Source of the DNA: Rhodobacter sp.
GTDB lineage: Bacteria > Pseudomonadota > Alphaproteobacteria > Rhodobacterales > Rhodobacteraceae
Reading direction: 5' to 3'
Length of the DNA stretch: 20,000 nucleotides
Assembly: GCA_016704435.1 (NCBI GenBank)
Contig: JADJAB010000028.1
Span: forward strand, 1-20,000
Shown: positions 7,068 to 13,618 of the stretch, one piece after another
Layout: each line of letters begins with the position of its first letter
How positions within the stretch are numbered: position 1 is the first letter of the stretch
Notes under the pieces: generated by a model
Database searches by the model: none
Seen by the model: the letters and a program-made list of their open reading frames with translations, nothing else
What the model was told of the DNA's origin: nothing
Program-made: the position numbers and the translations under genes

Positions 7068-7685
7068 ATGTTCGACAGTGCCCTGCGCCGGCTGATCGAC
7101 CCCCCTCTGAACCGGGCCGGACGGGCACTGGCGCAGCGCGGGATCCTGGCCGATCACGTCACACTGGCAGGGCTGGGCCTTGGCCTTCTGGCGGCGCTGA
7201 TGCTGGCGGCGGACCTGCCGGCCTGGCTTGCGCTGGTGCCGGTCGCGGCCAGTCGCATTGCAGACGGACTGGACGGCGCCATTGCGCGGGCAACGCGGAA
7301 GACCGACTTCGGCGGCTATCTCGACATCGCCTGCGACTTTGCCTTCTACGGCGCGATCCCGCTGGCCTTCGTGATCCGCGACCCCGCCGCCAATGCCATT
7401 GCCGGGGCCTTCGTGCTGTTTGCCTTCTACGTCAACGCCGCCTCGTTCCTGGGCTATGCGGTGATGGCCGAAAAGCGCGGGATGCGGAGCCGCGCCCAGG
7501 GCGAGAAATCGCTGTTCTATGCCGCGGGCCTGCTGGAAGGCACCGAGACCATAGCGTTTTTCGTGGCGCTTTGCCTTTGGCCGCAGCATTTCGCGCCGCT
7601 GGCCTGGGGCTTCGGCGCGCTCTGCCTGCTGACCGCGCTGGCGCGCATCCTTGGCGCGCGCCGCCAGTTCGGCATCAGAAGCTGA
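7068..7685 (+). CDS. ynjF: YnjF-like CDP-alcohol phosphatidyltransferase
   Basis: This is an integral membrane enzyme of 205 residues. The family catalytic motif is complete: Asp69-Gly70, Ala73-Arg74, Gly82, Asp86, Asp90. These enzymes transfer a phosphatidyl group from a CDP-linked lipid to an alcohol, releasing CMP. The C-terminal part, with GEKSLFYAAGLLEGTETI and FAPLAWGFGALC, matches my memory of E. coli YnjF (206 residues) better than PgsA or PssA. AAGGAAA lies just before the ATG. It diverges from ynjB, 148 bases away. E. coli carries ynjF in the same cluster as ynjBCD, so the linkage is conserved. The acceptor alcohol is unknown. Its last 11 bases overlap the 3' end of chpT. Confidence 0.85.
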   Translation: MFDSALRRLIDPPLNRAGRALAQRGILADHVTLAGLGLGLLAALMLAADLPAWLALVPVAASRIADGLDGAIARATRKTDFGGYLDIACDFAFYGAIPLAFVIRDPAANAIAGAFVLFAFYVNAASFLGYAVMAEKRGMRSRAQGEKSLFYAAGLLEGTETIAFFVALCLWPQHFAPLAWGFGALCLLTALARILGARRQFGIRS

Positions 7686-8271
7686 GCTTGATCGAGGTCT
7701 CGCGCAACTCGGCCACCAGCCGCTTGCCCTGGGCATGCAGCGCTTCGGGAACCAGGGCGAAATGCACCTGACCGGCGCCGATCTCGGCCGGGGCATGACG
7801 CTCGGTCAGGATCTCCCACAGGGCGGGGTCGATCTTCAGCCGCGGCGCCTCGGCCTGCATGACCCAGCCGGTCTCGGTCTTTTCGATCCGCACGGTGCCG
7901 CCATAGGCCATGGCGGTTTCCAGGCATTGCAACAGCAGGAAAGCCAGCTTCACCTCGCGCCGCGACAGATCGGCCGGACTGGCCCATTCCACCCTCAGCC
8001 GCCCGCCGCGCGTCATGTCGGAGATGATCCCCGCCACTTCGCCCCGCGCGATGCGCTGGTCGCCCAGGGCCGAGCCGTAGGCGACCCGGAAGAACCGGAT
8101 GCGGGCATTGGCATTGGCGACGCTTTCGGCGATCAGCGCCAGTTCCGGCGTCTGCGCGGCACCATCCATCATCAGAAGCTCCACCCCATTGCCGATGGCG
8201 CCGATCGGGCTGATAAGGTCGTGGCAAATGCGCGAGCCGATAAGGGCGGCGAGGTCGGGCTTGTCTTGCAT
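7675..8271 (-). CDS. chpT: ChpT histidine phosphotransferase
   Basis: The protein has 198 residues and an H-box SRICHDLISPIGAIGNG in which His17 is the phospho-carrier. The C-terminal half is a degenerate ATPase-like domain without ATP-binding motifs, as known for ChpT. In alphaproteobacteria ChpT passes phosphate from CckA to CtrA (and CpdR). In Rhodobacter that pathway controls motility and gene transfer agent production. The start at 8271 puts the H-box at the usual place; an in-frame ATG at 8286 would add five residues. It is divergent from the DUF3553 gene (27-base gap) and convergent with ynjF, overlapping by 11 bases including both stop codons. Confidence 0.92.
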   Translation of the reverse strand: MQDKPDLAALIGSRICHDLISPIGAIGNGVELLMMDGAAQTPELALIAESVANANARIRFFRVAYGSALGDQRIARGEVAGIISDMTRGGRLRVEWASPADLSRREVKLAFLLLQCLETAMAYGGTVRIEKTETGWVMQAEAPRLKIDPALWEILTERHAPAEIGAGQVHFALVPEALHAQGKRLVAELRETSIKLSF

Positions 8272-8298
8272 AGTGATGGGTCTCATGCGTGGAGAGAT

Positions 8299-8472
8299 AT
8301 GATTTCGCTTCTTGAGCCGGGCATGATCGTGCGCCACCCGGACCGGCCGGACTGGGGGCTGGGTCAGGTGCAATCGGTGATCGGCGGGCGTGTCACGGTG
8401 AATTTCGAACACGCCGGCAAGGTGGTGATCGACAGCAAGCACGTCTTCCTTCTGCCGGATTTCGAAGCCTGA
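8299..8472 (+). CDS. DUF3553 small protein
   Basis: This is a 57-residue protein. It reads PGMIVRHPDRPDWGLGQVQS, then a conserved beta-rich stretch ending in HVFLLPDFEA, the DUF3553 pattern of a short beta-barrel-like domain. The function of the family is not known to me. GGAGAG lies a few bases upstream of the ATG. A much longer open frame in the same phase extends upstream through chpT but is only an antisense shadow. Its position next to chpT is noted without implying a functional link. Confidence 0.8.
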   Translation: MISLLEPGMIVRHPDRPDWGLGQVQSVIGGRVTVNFEHAGKVVIDSKHVFLLPDFEA

Positions 8473-8492
8473 CACGCATAGTGAGCATTCCG

Positions 8493-8519
8493 TCTGCCAA
8501 TGCAACCGGCGATGGCAGA
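8493..8519. repeat. 7-bp inverted repeat TCTGCCA/TGGCAGA
   Basis: TCTGCCA (8493-8499) and its exact inverse TGGCAGA (8513-8519) lie 13 bases apart in the gap between the DUF3553 gene and olsB. No U-run follows. It is either a weak terminator for DUF3553 or an operator for olsBA; the sequence does not decide. Confidence 0.35.
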
Positions 8520-8580
8520 ACGCATGCAACACCAAGGCGCCGCAGTTGCTTTGCCGCAGACCCGTGTTAAGGGAAACAGC

Positions 8581-8606
8581 GCCCGCAATCTGGCATTGCT
8601 GCGGGC
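8581..8606 (+). promoter_or_regulatory. Hairpin in the probable olsB leader
   Basis: GCCCGCA (8581-8587) pairs perfectly with TGCGGGC (8600-8606) across a 12-base loop. It lies about 20 bases before the GGGGGA ribosome-binding element of olsB. Possible leader structure; no known riboswitch motif recognised. Confidence 0.3.
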
Positions 8607-8634
8607 GGGCATCGGGGGCCGGACCTGGGGGAAC

Positions 8635-9417
8635 ATGCAGGCGGAAGACAATCTCTACTCGCTGCGCCTTGCCGACGGGCCGCGCGACATCACGGCGGCG
8701 CAGCGGCTGCGCTACCTTGTCTTCGTGCAGGAACTGGGGGCGGCGGGGCCGATGGTCGACCATGACCAGCGGCTGGAGCGTGACGAATTCGACGCCCTCA
8801 CCGACCATCTTCTGCTGATCGACAACCGGGCCGATCCTTCGGCGGGGACGCATGTCGTCGGCGCCTACCGGTTGTTGCCATCGGACCGGCTGGCTGCCGG
8901 CCAGCGGTTCTATTCCGAATCGGAATACGACCTGGGGCCGCTGCGCCGCTCGGGCCGCCGGCTGCTGGAACTGGGGCGGTCCTGCGTGCATCCCGACCAC
9001 CGCGGCGGCACGGCAATGTTCCACCTGTGGAACGGGCTGGCCGACTACGTGCTGGCGCGCGGGATCGAAGTGATGTTCGGCGTCGCCTCGTTCCATGGCA
9101 CCGATGTGGGGGCGCTGGCGATGCCGCTGTCCTGGCTGGGCCACTACCATCTGGCGCCGCCCGACATGCGGGTGCGCGCCCTGCCGCCGCACCGGGCAGA
9201 ACTGTGCAGCATCCCGGCCGACCGGCTGGACCGCGCCGCCGCGATGGCCGCGATGCCGGGGCTGATCAAGGCCTATCTGCGGCTGGGCGGCTTTGTCGGC
9301 GATGGCGCCTGGGTCGACCACGCCTTCAACACCACCGATGTCTGCCTGGTCATGGACACCGGCCGGATGTCGGCCCGGCACCGCGATTTCTACACCCGCA
9401 AGAAGGGCGCGGGCTGA
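8635..9417 (+). CDS. olsB: OlsB, ornithine N-acyltransferase
   Basis: The protein has 260 residues with a GNAT/hemolysin-like acyltransferase fold. Recognisable blocks are AAQRLRYLVFVQELGA near the start, DHLLLID, and RRLLELGRSCVHPDHRGGTA, the core that binds the acyl-carrier partner. OlsB transfers a 3-hydroxyacyl group from acyl-ACP to the alpha-amino group of ornithine, making lyso-ornithine lipid. ATG 8635 is chosen because GGGGGA precedes it and the family homology begins there; in-frame ATGs from 8500 would add up to 45 residues of poor quality. It is followed after two bases by olsA, so the two steps of ornithine-lipid synthesis are encoded together and probably translated in a coupled way. 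Confidence 0.9.
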   Translation: MQAEDNLYSLRLADGPRDITAAQRLRYLVFVQELGAAGPMVDHDQRLERDEFDALTDHLLLIDNRADPSAGTHVVGAYRLLPSDRLAAGQRFYSESEYDLGPLRRSGRRLLELGRSCVHPDHRGGTAMFHLWNGLADYVLARGIEVMFGVASFHGTDVGALAMPLSWLGHYHLAPPDMRVRALPPHRAELCSIPADRLDRAAAMAAMPGLIKAYLRLGGFVGDGAWVDHAFNTTDVCLVMDTGRMSARHRDFYTRKKGAG

Positions 9418-9419
9418 GG

Positions 9420-10238
9420 ATGGACTGGCATGACGCCCCTGTGCCCCGGTCGCGGATCGGCCCCATCGGCTGGTTGCGCGGGCTGGCCAGGGGGCTGACG
9501 CTGGGGCTGGTGACCTACGCAGGCCTGGCATTGCTGCTGCTGGTCCGGCTGTTCGAGGCGCCGCTTTTCGGCCCCGACCGGCCGCTGACGCCGCATGTCA
9601 CGCAATTCGTCTGCCGCGCCGCGCTGCGCGTCCTTGGCCTGCGCCTGACCGTCTCCGGCACCCCGATGGCCGAGAGGGGCGCGGTGGTCGCCAATCACTC
9701 CTCCTGGCTGGACATCTTCACCCTGAACGCGATCCAGCGGGTCTATTTCGTCGCCAAGTCCGAGGTGTCGGGCTGGCCCGGCATCGGCTGGCTGGCCCGC
9801 GCCACCGGCACCGTCTTCATCACCCGCCGCGGGGTGGAGGCAAAGGCGCAGCAAGAGATATTCGAGGCCCGCCTGCGCGCCGGCCACAAGCTCCTGTTCT
9901 TCCCCGAGGGCACCAGCACCGACACGATCCGCGTACTGCCGTTCAAGTCTTCGCTGTTCCAGGCCTTCTACACCCATGGGCTGGACCGGCTGATGTTCAT
10001 CCAGCCGGTGACGGTGATCTACCGCGCCCCCGAAGGCCAGGACCCGCGCTTCTACGGCTGGTGGGGTGACATGGAATTCGCCGGCCACCTATGGATGATG
10101 CTGGCCGCCCCGCGGCATGGCCGGGTCGAGGTGATCCTGCATCCGCCAGTGCCGGTGGATGGTTTCGAGGACCGCAAGGCGCTGGCCCAGCATTGCGAGC
10201 GGGTGATCCGCACCTCGCATGTGCTGGCGGAAGGCTAG
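9420..10238 (+). CDS. olsA: OlsA, lyso-ornithine-lipid O-acyltransferase
   Basis: The protein has 272 residues and belongs to the PlsC-like family. One N-terminal membrane segment lies about 27-45. The catalytic HX4D motif is NHSSWLD (His93, Asp98), and the acceptor-binding block is FPEGTSTD (161-168), the OlsA variant of the PlsC FPEGTRS. It esterifies the hydroxyl of lyso-ornithine lipid with a second acyl chain at the inner membrane. The ATG starts two bases after the olsB stop. No strong hairpin follows directly; the convergent space to the ThiE-like gene holds an intergenic repeat (10321-10352). Confidence 0.9.
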   Translation: MDWHDAPVPRSRIGPIGWLRGLARGLTLGLVTYAGLALLLLVRLFEAPLFGPDRPLTPHVTQFVCRAALRVLGLRLTVSGTPMAERGAVVANHSSWLDIFTLNAIQRVYFVAKSEVSGWPGIGWLARATGTVFITRRGVEAKAQQEIFEARLRAGHKLLFFPEGTSTDTIRVLPFKSSLFQAFYTHGLDRLMFIQPVTVIYRAPEGQDPRFYGWWGDMEFAGHLWMMLAAPRHGRVEVILHPPVPVDGFEDRKALAQHCERVIRTSHVLAEG

Positions 10239-10320
10239 GCCACGACGTCGATCCGCGCGCAATCGATGACATCGCCCGGAGGGCATTCCAGCCGGCAGGA
10301 ACGGCAAGGGCGCTCCGGTC

Positions 10321-10352
10321 TTCATCTTGGCAGAAATACTCCCGCCGGAGGC
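10321..10352 (-). repeat. Intergenic repeat, copy A
   Basis: Read on the minus strand this is GCCTCCGGCGGG followed by AGTATTTCTGCCAAGATGAA (32 bases). It is identical over all 32 bases to copy B at 13433-13464. It sits in the convergent gap between olsA and the ThiE-like gene. The 5' part CTCC-GGCG-GGAG can form a small hairpin before TATTT. Confidence 0.85.
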
Positions 10353-10357
10353 GCAGG

Positions 10358-10381
10358 CTTCCGCAGGTGCTGCGGCGGAAG
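10358..10381 (-). terminator. 7-bp hairpin after the ThiE-like gene
   Basis: CTTCCGC (10358-10364) pairs perfectly with GCGGAAG (10375-10381) across ten bases. It lies six bases beyond the stop codon of the minus-strand ThiE-like gene. No U-run follows on either strand, so a terminator role is only suggested by position. Confidence 0.3.
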
Positions 10382-10387
10382 GTTCCG

Positions 10388-11008
10388 TCACCCCAGCGGT
10401 GCGAGAAGCGCCTTCAGTGCGGCCACGGGGTCTTCCCTGCGCCAGATCTCCTCGCCGATCCCGAAGAAATCGGTTACCGGGCCGAAACTGGCGACCAGAT
10501 CGGCGGTCAGCCCGCCTTCGGCGATCACCGGGACTTCGATCATCTCCGACCACCACTGGAACAGCTCGTGCGGGGCCGTGGTGCCGTCGCCCAGGCCCGT
10601 GGCGCCGATCGGGCCGAAGGCGGCATAATCCGCGCCGGCTTCGCCCGCGGAAATCCCCTCATGCCGTGTCGCGCCGCAAAAGGCCCCGACGATGGCATCG
10701 GCGCCCAGATCCTTGCGCGCCTTGCGGACCGTGCGGGCACCGTCGGTCAGATGCACGCCGTCCAGCCCCAGCCGCTCGACCAGCCCGATGTGGTTCTCGA
10801 CCACGATCGCCACGTCGCGGGCATGCGCGACCTCGCGGCAGGCATCGGCAGAGCGCGCCACCTGATCGGCGTCCCTGGTTGCCAGCGACAGCCTGAGGCA
10901 GGCGATCTCCACCGCGTCCAGCACCCGCGCCAGCCCTTCGGGAAAGGACTCGATATCCAGCGATGCGGGGGTGATCAGGGTGATCTGCGGGCGGTCGTCT
11001 GCGGCCAT
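10388..11008 (-). CDS. ThiE/TenI-like protein lacking canonical thiamine-synthase residues
   Basis: The protein has 206 residues, the normal ThiE length. It aligns by eye with the ThiE TIM barrel: GLDGVHL (81-87), DAIVGAF (104-110), GADYAAFGPIGATG (125-138), VIAEGG (161-166). Several motifs of active thiamine-phosphate synthases differ. The usual VQLR block reads ACLRLSL, the IND of the metal/substrate site reads VEN (70-72), HLGQ reads HLTD (87-90), the ST.S-type pyrophosphate loop reads CGATRH, and T.TK after the GP loop reads TGLGD. It may therefore be a ThiE paralogue with another role. No other thiamine gene and no TPP riboswitch is near. Divergent from trmJ. The ribosome-binding site is weak (GAG seven bases upstream). 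Confidence 0.75.
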   Translation of the reverse strand: MAADDRPQITLITPASLDIESFPEGLARVLDAVEIACLRLSLATRDADQVARSADACREVAHARDVAIVVENHIGLVERLGLDGVHLTDGARTVRKARKDLGADAIVGAFCGATRHEGISAGEAGADYAAFGPIGATGLGDGTTAPHELFQWWSEMIEVPVIAEGGLTADLVASFGPVTDFFGIGEEIWRREDPVAALKALLAPLG

Positions 11009-11148
11009 GGCGGGTCTCGGGCTTGGGTGGGGCTTCGATGGACGGCCCGGCTTATCAGCCTTTCCACGGCTTGGCTACCTTGGGCGGCAGCCCCCTGGCC
11101 GCGCGCTTTCTTCGCGGCAGGCCCTTCCGCCGGCACGGTCCTGTCGTC

Positions 11149-11177
11149 TTGTCATGCCCCCTTGCCCGGCGTATCAC
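11149..11177 (+). promoter_or_regulatory. Promoter of trmJ
   Basis: TTGTCA (11149-11154) and TATCAC (11172-11177) are 17 bases apart, five and four of six consensus bases respectively. The predicted start near 11184 leaves a leader of about 22 bases containing the AGAGGA ribosome-binding site. The rest of 11009-11148 shows nothing I can name. Confidence 0.55.
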
Positions 11178-11205
11178 GCCGCGACCGCGCGGCCAGAGGA
11201 ATGCC

Positions 11206-11958
11206 ATGATTCAGCCCGTCCTCATCCTTGTCCGGCCCCAGATGGGCGAGAACATCGGCGGTGCCGCGCGGGCGATGCTGAACTTCGGGCTGGACCGGAT
11301 GCGCATCGTCGAACCGCGCGACGGCTGGCCCAATCCGAAAGCGGTGGCCATGGCCAGTGGCGCCGGGCGGGTGCTGGACCGTGCGGGGCTGTTTGCCGAT
11401 GTCGCCACTGCCGTGGCCGATTGCGATTTCGTCTTTGCGACCACCGCGCGCGGCCGCGAACTGGTGAAGGAAGTGGTCACGCCGGAACGCGCGATGGCGA
11501 TGGCGCGGGCCTTTGCGGCCGAGGGAAAGAAGGTAGGCGTGTTGTTCGGCCCCGAGCGCGCCGGCCTGGAGAACGACGACATCGTGCAGGCCAATGCCAT
11601 CGTCACCGTGCCGGTGAACCCCGAATTCTTCTCGCTGAACCTGGCGCAGGCGGTGCTCTTGCTGGCCTATGAATGGGGTCGGCAAGGCACCGAGCTGCCG
11701 GCTTCGGTGCTGGAACTGGCCGGCAAGGACTTGGCCGACCGAGCCGAGGTGCAATCGCTGGGCGATCACTACGAAGAGCGGCTGGAGGCGGCGGGCTTCT
11801 TCTTTCCCGCCACCAAGGCGCCCGCGATGAAGACCAACCTGCGCAACATGTGGGGGCGTCTTGGCCTCACGCGTGCCGAGGTGCAGACCTTTCACGGCAT
11901 GCTTCGCCAGATCGCCTTTGCGCTGAAGCGGCAGGGCGGCGACGGGGCGGGCGACTGA
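11206..11958 (+). CDS. trmJ: TrmJ, tRNA 2'-O-methyltransferase (position 32)
   Basis: The protein has 250 residues and is a SPOUT-fold methyltransferase. Diagnostic blocks are LVRPQMGENIGGAARAM near the N-terminus, FGPERAGLEN (114-123), and VPVNPEFFSLNLAQAV (135-150), which forms the knotted SAM-binding region. In proteobacteria TrmJ methylates the ribose of nucleotide 32 in the tRNA anticodon loop. The C-terminal extension is of TrmJ type and length. The start is set by AGAGGA five bases upstream of ATG 11206. It is a single gene with its own likely promoter; the transglycosylase follows after 133 bases and has its own promoter candidate. Confidence 0.88.
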   Translation: MIQPVLILVRPQMGENIGGAARAMLNFGLDRMRIVEPRDGWPNPKAVAMASGAGRVLDRAGLFADVATAVADCDFVFATTARGRELVKEVVTPERAMAMARAFAAEGKKVGVLFGPERAGLENDDIVQANAIVTVPVNPEFFSLNLAQAVLLLAYEWGRQGTELPASVLELAGKDLADRAEVQSLGDHYEERLEAAGFFFPATKAPAMKTNLRNMWGRLGLTRAEVQTFHGMLRQIAFALKRQGGDGAGD

Positions 11959-12033
11959 CGAAGGCCGCAGCCGTTGCCGCAAGCCCTTGATTTTGCATGG
12001 GCGGAAAAGCGGCTCCTGCCCGGACAGTGCCCT

Positions 12034-12061
12034 TTGCGGGCCTGCCGCGATGGGCTAGTCT
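12034..12061 (+). promoter_or_regulatory. Candidate promoter of the lytic transglycosylase gene
   Basis: TTGCGG (12034-12039), a 16-base spacer and TAGTCT (12056-12061) lie 30 bases before the ATG at 12092. The -10 is within GGCTAGTCTGGC, closely resembling the element before the kinase gene (GGCTAGCCTTGC). Confidence 0.35.
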
Positions 12062-12091
12062 GGCGCAAAAGCAGCACAGGCAGGCAGACCC

Positions 12092-13342
12092 ATGATCTCA
12101 CGTCGCATCTTTACCACCACGGCGCTTGTCGCGCTGGGCGGGGCAATTGCATCTGCCTGCGTGCCTTCGGGCGGCGGCGGACGGGTGCTGGGCCCCTCGG
12201 GCGAGGCGCCGCCGCCGCGGCCGGTGCCGGACGCGGGTTGGGATGCCTGGGTTGCCGCCTACAAGGACCGCGCCGCCGGTCGCGGGGTTTCGCGCGCCAC
12301 CATCGACGCGGCCTTCCGTGGCGCGGGTTTCCTGCCCGAGGTGATCGACAAGGACCGCAACCAGACAGAATTCAAGCGCACCACCGAGGACTATCTGAAC
12401 ATCGCCGCCTCGGATGAGCGAGTCTCGATGGGCCGGTCGAAATACGCGGCCCATGCGGGCGTGCTGAACGCGCTGCAATCGCGCTACGGTGTCGATGCGC
12501 AGGTCATAGCGGCGGTCTGGGGGCTGGAGAGCTTTTTCGGCACGCGCAGGGGCAATGTTCCGGTGATCTCGGCGCTGTCGACGCTGGCCTATGAGGGGCG
12601 GCGGGGCGAGTTCTTCGAAGGCCAGCTGACCGCCGCCCTGCGTATCCTGCAGCGCGGCGACACCACGGCGGACCGGATGACCGGCAGCTGGGCCGGGGCG
12701 ATGGGCCATACCCAGTTCATCCCGACCAGCTACCTGGAGTTCGCGGTGGACTACACCGGCGACGGTCGCCGCGACATATGGGGCGAGGATCCGTCCGATG
12801 CGCTGGCCTCGACGGCGGCCTACCTGTCGCGCTCGGGCTGGCAGGCGGGGGTGCCCTGGGGGATGGAGGTGATGCTGCCCGCGGGGTTTTCCGGCGGGCT
12901 GGTCGGGCGCGGCAAGGGCAAGTCGGCGGCGGAATGGAGCGGGCTTGGCGTCCGTTCGGCCACCGGGCAGGCGCTGGCGGCAGGGTCGATCCTGACACCG
13001 GCGGGCCTGGGCGGCCCGGCCTTTCTGGTGACCCGCAACTTCGCGGCAATCCTGCGCTACAACAACGCAGAGAATTATGCGCTGGGCGTGGGCCATCTGA
13101 GCGACCGGCTGGCCGGGCGCGGACCACTGAAGGCGGCTTTCGGGCCGGACAAGGCGGGAATGACCAAGGCCGACCGACAGGAGATGCAGCGGCTGCTGAC
13201 GGCAAATGGCTTTGACACCGGCGGCTCGGACGGGGTGAGCGGGGCCAAGACCAAAGCGGCGATCGGGGCGTTTCAGGCCAGCCGCGGCCTGGCGGCGACA
13301 GGCGAGCCCAGCCTCGATCTGCTGGTGCTTTTGCGGCGGTGA
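12092..13342 (+). CDS. MltB-family lytic murein transglycosylase with peptidoglycan-binding tail
   Basis: The protein has 416 residues. The N-terminus ISRRIFTTTALVALGG carries a twin arginine and ends IASAC (Cys23), so it is probably a Tat-exported lipoprotein. The SLT_2/MltB catalytic domain runs about 48-345; the catalytic glutamate is Glu146 in WGLESFFG, followed by GSWAGAMGHTQFIPTSY (198-214). A peptidoglycan-binding domain of the PG_binding_1 type occupies about 355-415. The enzyme cleaves glycan strands in the periplasm to give anhydro-muropeptides. MltB of E. coli lacks such a C-terminal binding domain, but this arrangement is common in alphaproteobacteria. The ribosome-binding site is weak (AGG seven bases before the ATG). 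A hairpin with T-rich tail follows the stop. Confidence 0.9.
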   Translation: MISRRIFTTTALVALGGAIASACVPSGGGGRVLGPSGEAPPPRPVPDAGWDAWVAAYKDRAAGRGVSRATIDAAFRGAGFLPEVIDKDRNQTEFKRTTEDYLNIAASDERVSMGRSKYAAHAGVLNALQSRYGVDAQVIAAVWGLESFFGTRRGNVPVISALSTLAYEGRRGEFFEGQLTAALRILQRGDTTADRMTGSWAGAMGHTQFIPTSYLEFAVDYTGDGRRDIWGEDPSDALASTAAYLSRSGWQAGVPWGMEVMLPAGFSGGLVGRGKGKSAAEWSGLGVRSATGQALAAGSILTPAGLGGPAFLVTRNFAAILRYNNAENYALGVGHLSDRLAGRGPLKAAFGPDKAGMTKADRQEMQRLLTANGFDTGGSDGVSGAKTKAAIGAFQASRGLAATGEPSLDLLVLLRR

Positions 13343-13350
13343 AGAAATTG

Positions 13351-13376
13351 TGCGCTGCGCGCAAGCCTTTTCTTTC
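13351..13376 (+). terminator. Short hairpin with T-rich tail after the transglycosylase gene
   Basis: TGCGC (13351-13355) and GCGCA (13359-13363) flank a three-base loop and are followed by AGCCTTTTCTTT. It begins eight bases after the stop codon. The stem is short, but the tail is the best U-run in this gap. The rest of 13343-13618 holds repeat copies B and C and the ctaA promoter. Confidence 0.4.
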
Positions 13377-13432
13377 GCCCGGGTGACGTGCGACGCCCTG
13401 CCGCACCGCTGCGACAGGGGCCGCGGTCGGCT

Positions 13433-13464
13433 GCCTCCGGCGGGAGTATTTCTGCCAAGATGAA
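13433..13464 (+). repeat. Intergenic repeat, copy B
   Basis: GCCTCCGGCGGG then AGTATTTCTGCCAAGATGAA. It is identical over 32 bases to copy A. It is the left arm of an inverted pair with copy C. Confidence 0.85.
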
Positions 13465-13476
13465 TGCGGGGATGTG

Positions 13477-13497
13477 TTCATCCCGGCAGAAATACTT
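13477..13497 (-). repeat. Intergenic repeat, copy C (inverted to copy B)
   Basis: On the minus strand it reads A-AGTATTTCTGCCGGGATGAA. It differs from copies A and B only where AA becomes GG, plus one flanking base. With copy B (arm 13445-13464) it makes a 20-base inverted repeat with two mismatches and a 12-base loop (13465-13476). Confidence 0.8.
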
Positions 13498-13560
13498 GGG
13501 GGAGCCTGGGGGGATCGGGGGTCTGGCCTCCGATCTGGCCCCTGGCGTCCAAAGCGGGTC

Positions 13561-13589
13561 TTGAAGGGGACGGTGGCGCGGCCTAGTGT
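13561..13589 (+). promoter_or_regulatory. Candidate promoter of ctaA
   Basis: TTGAAG (13561-13566), exactly 17 bases, then TAGTGT (13584-13589). The predicted start near 13596 leaves a leader of about 23 bases before ATG 13619. The -10 shares the CTAG core with two other candidate promoters here. Confidence 0.45.
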
Positions 13590-13618
13590 CCGGCGAAACC
13601 GATAACCGGGGCAAGGTG

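Noticed and set aside
11009..11205. Possible TPP riboswitch controlling the ThiE-like gene
   Set aside because: The conserved CUGAGA and thi-box segments are absent on both strands of the intergenic region.
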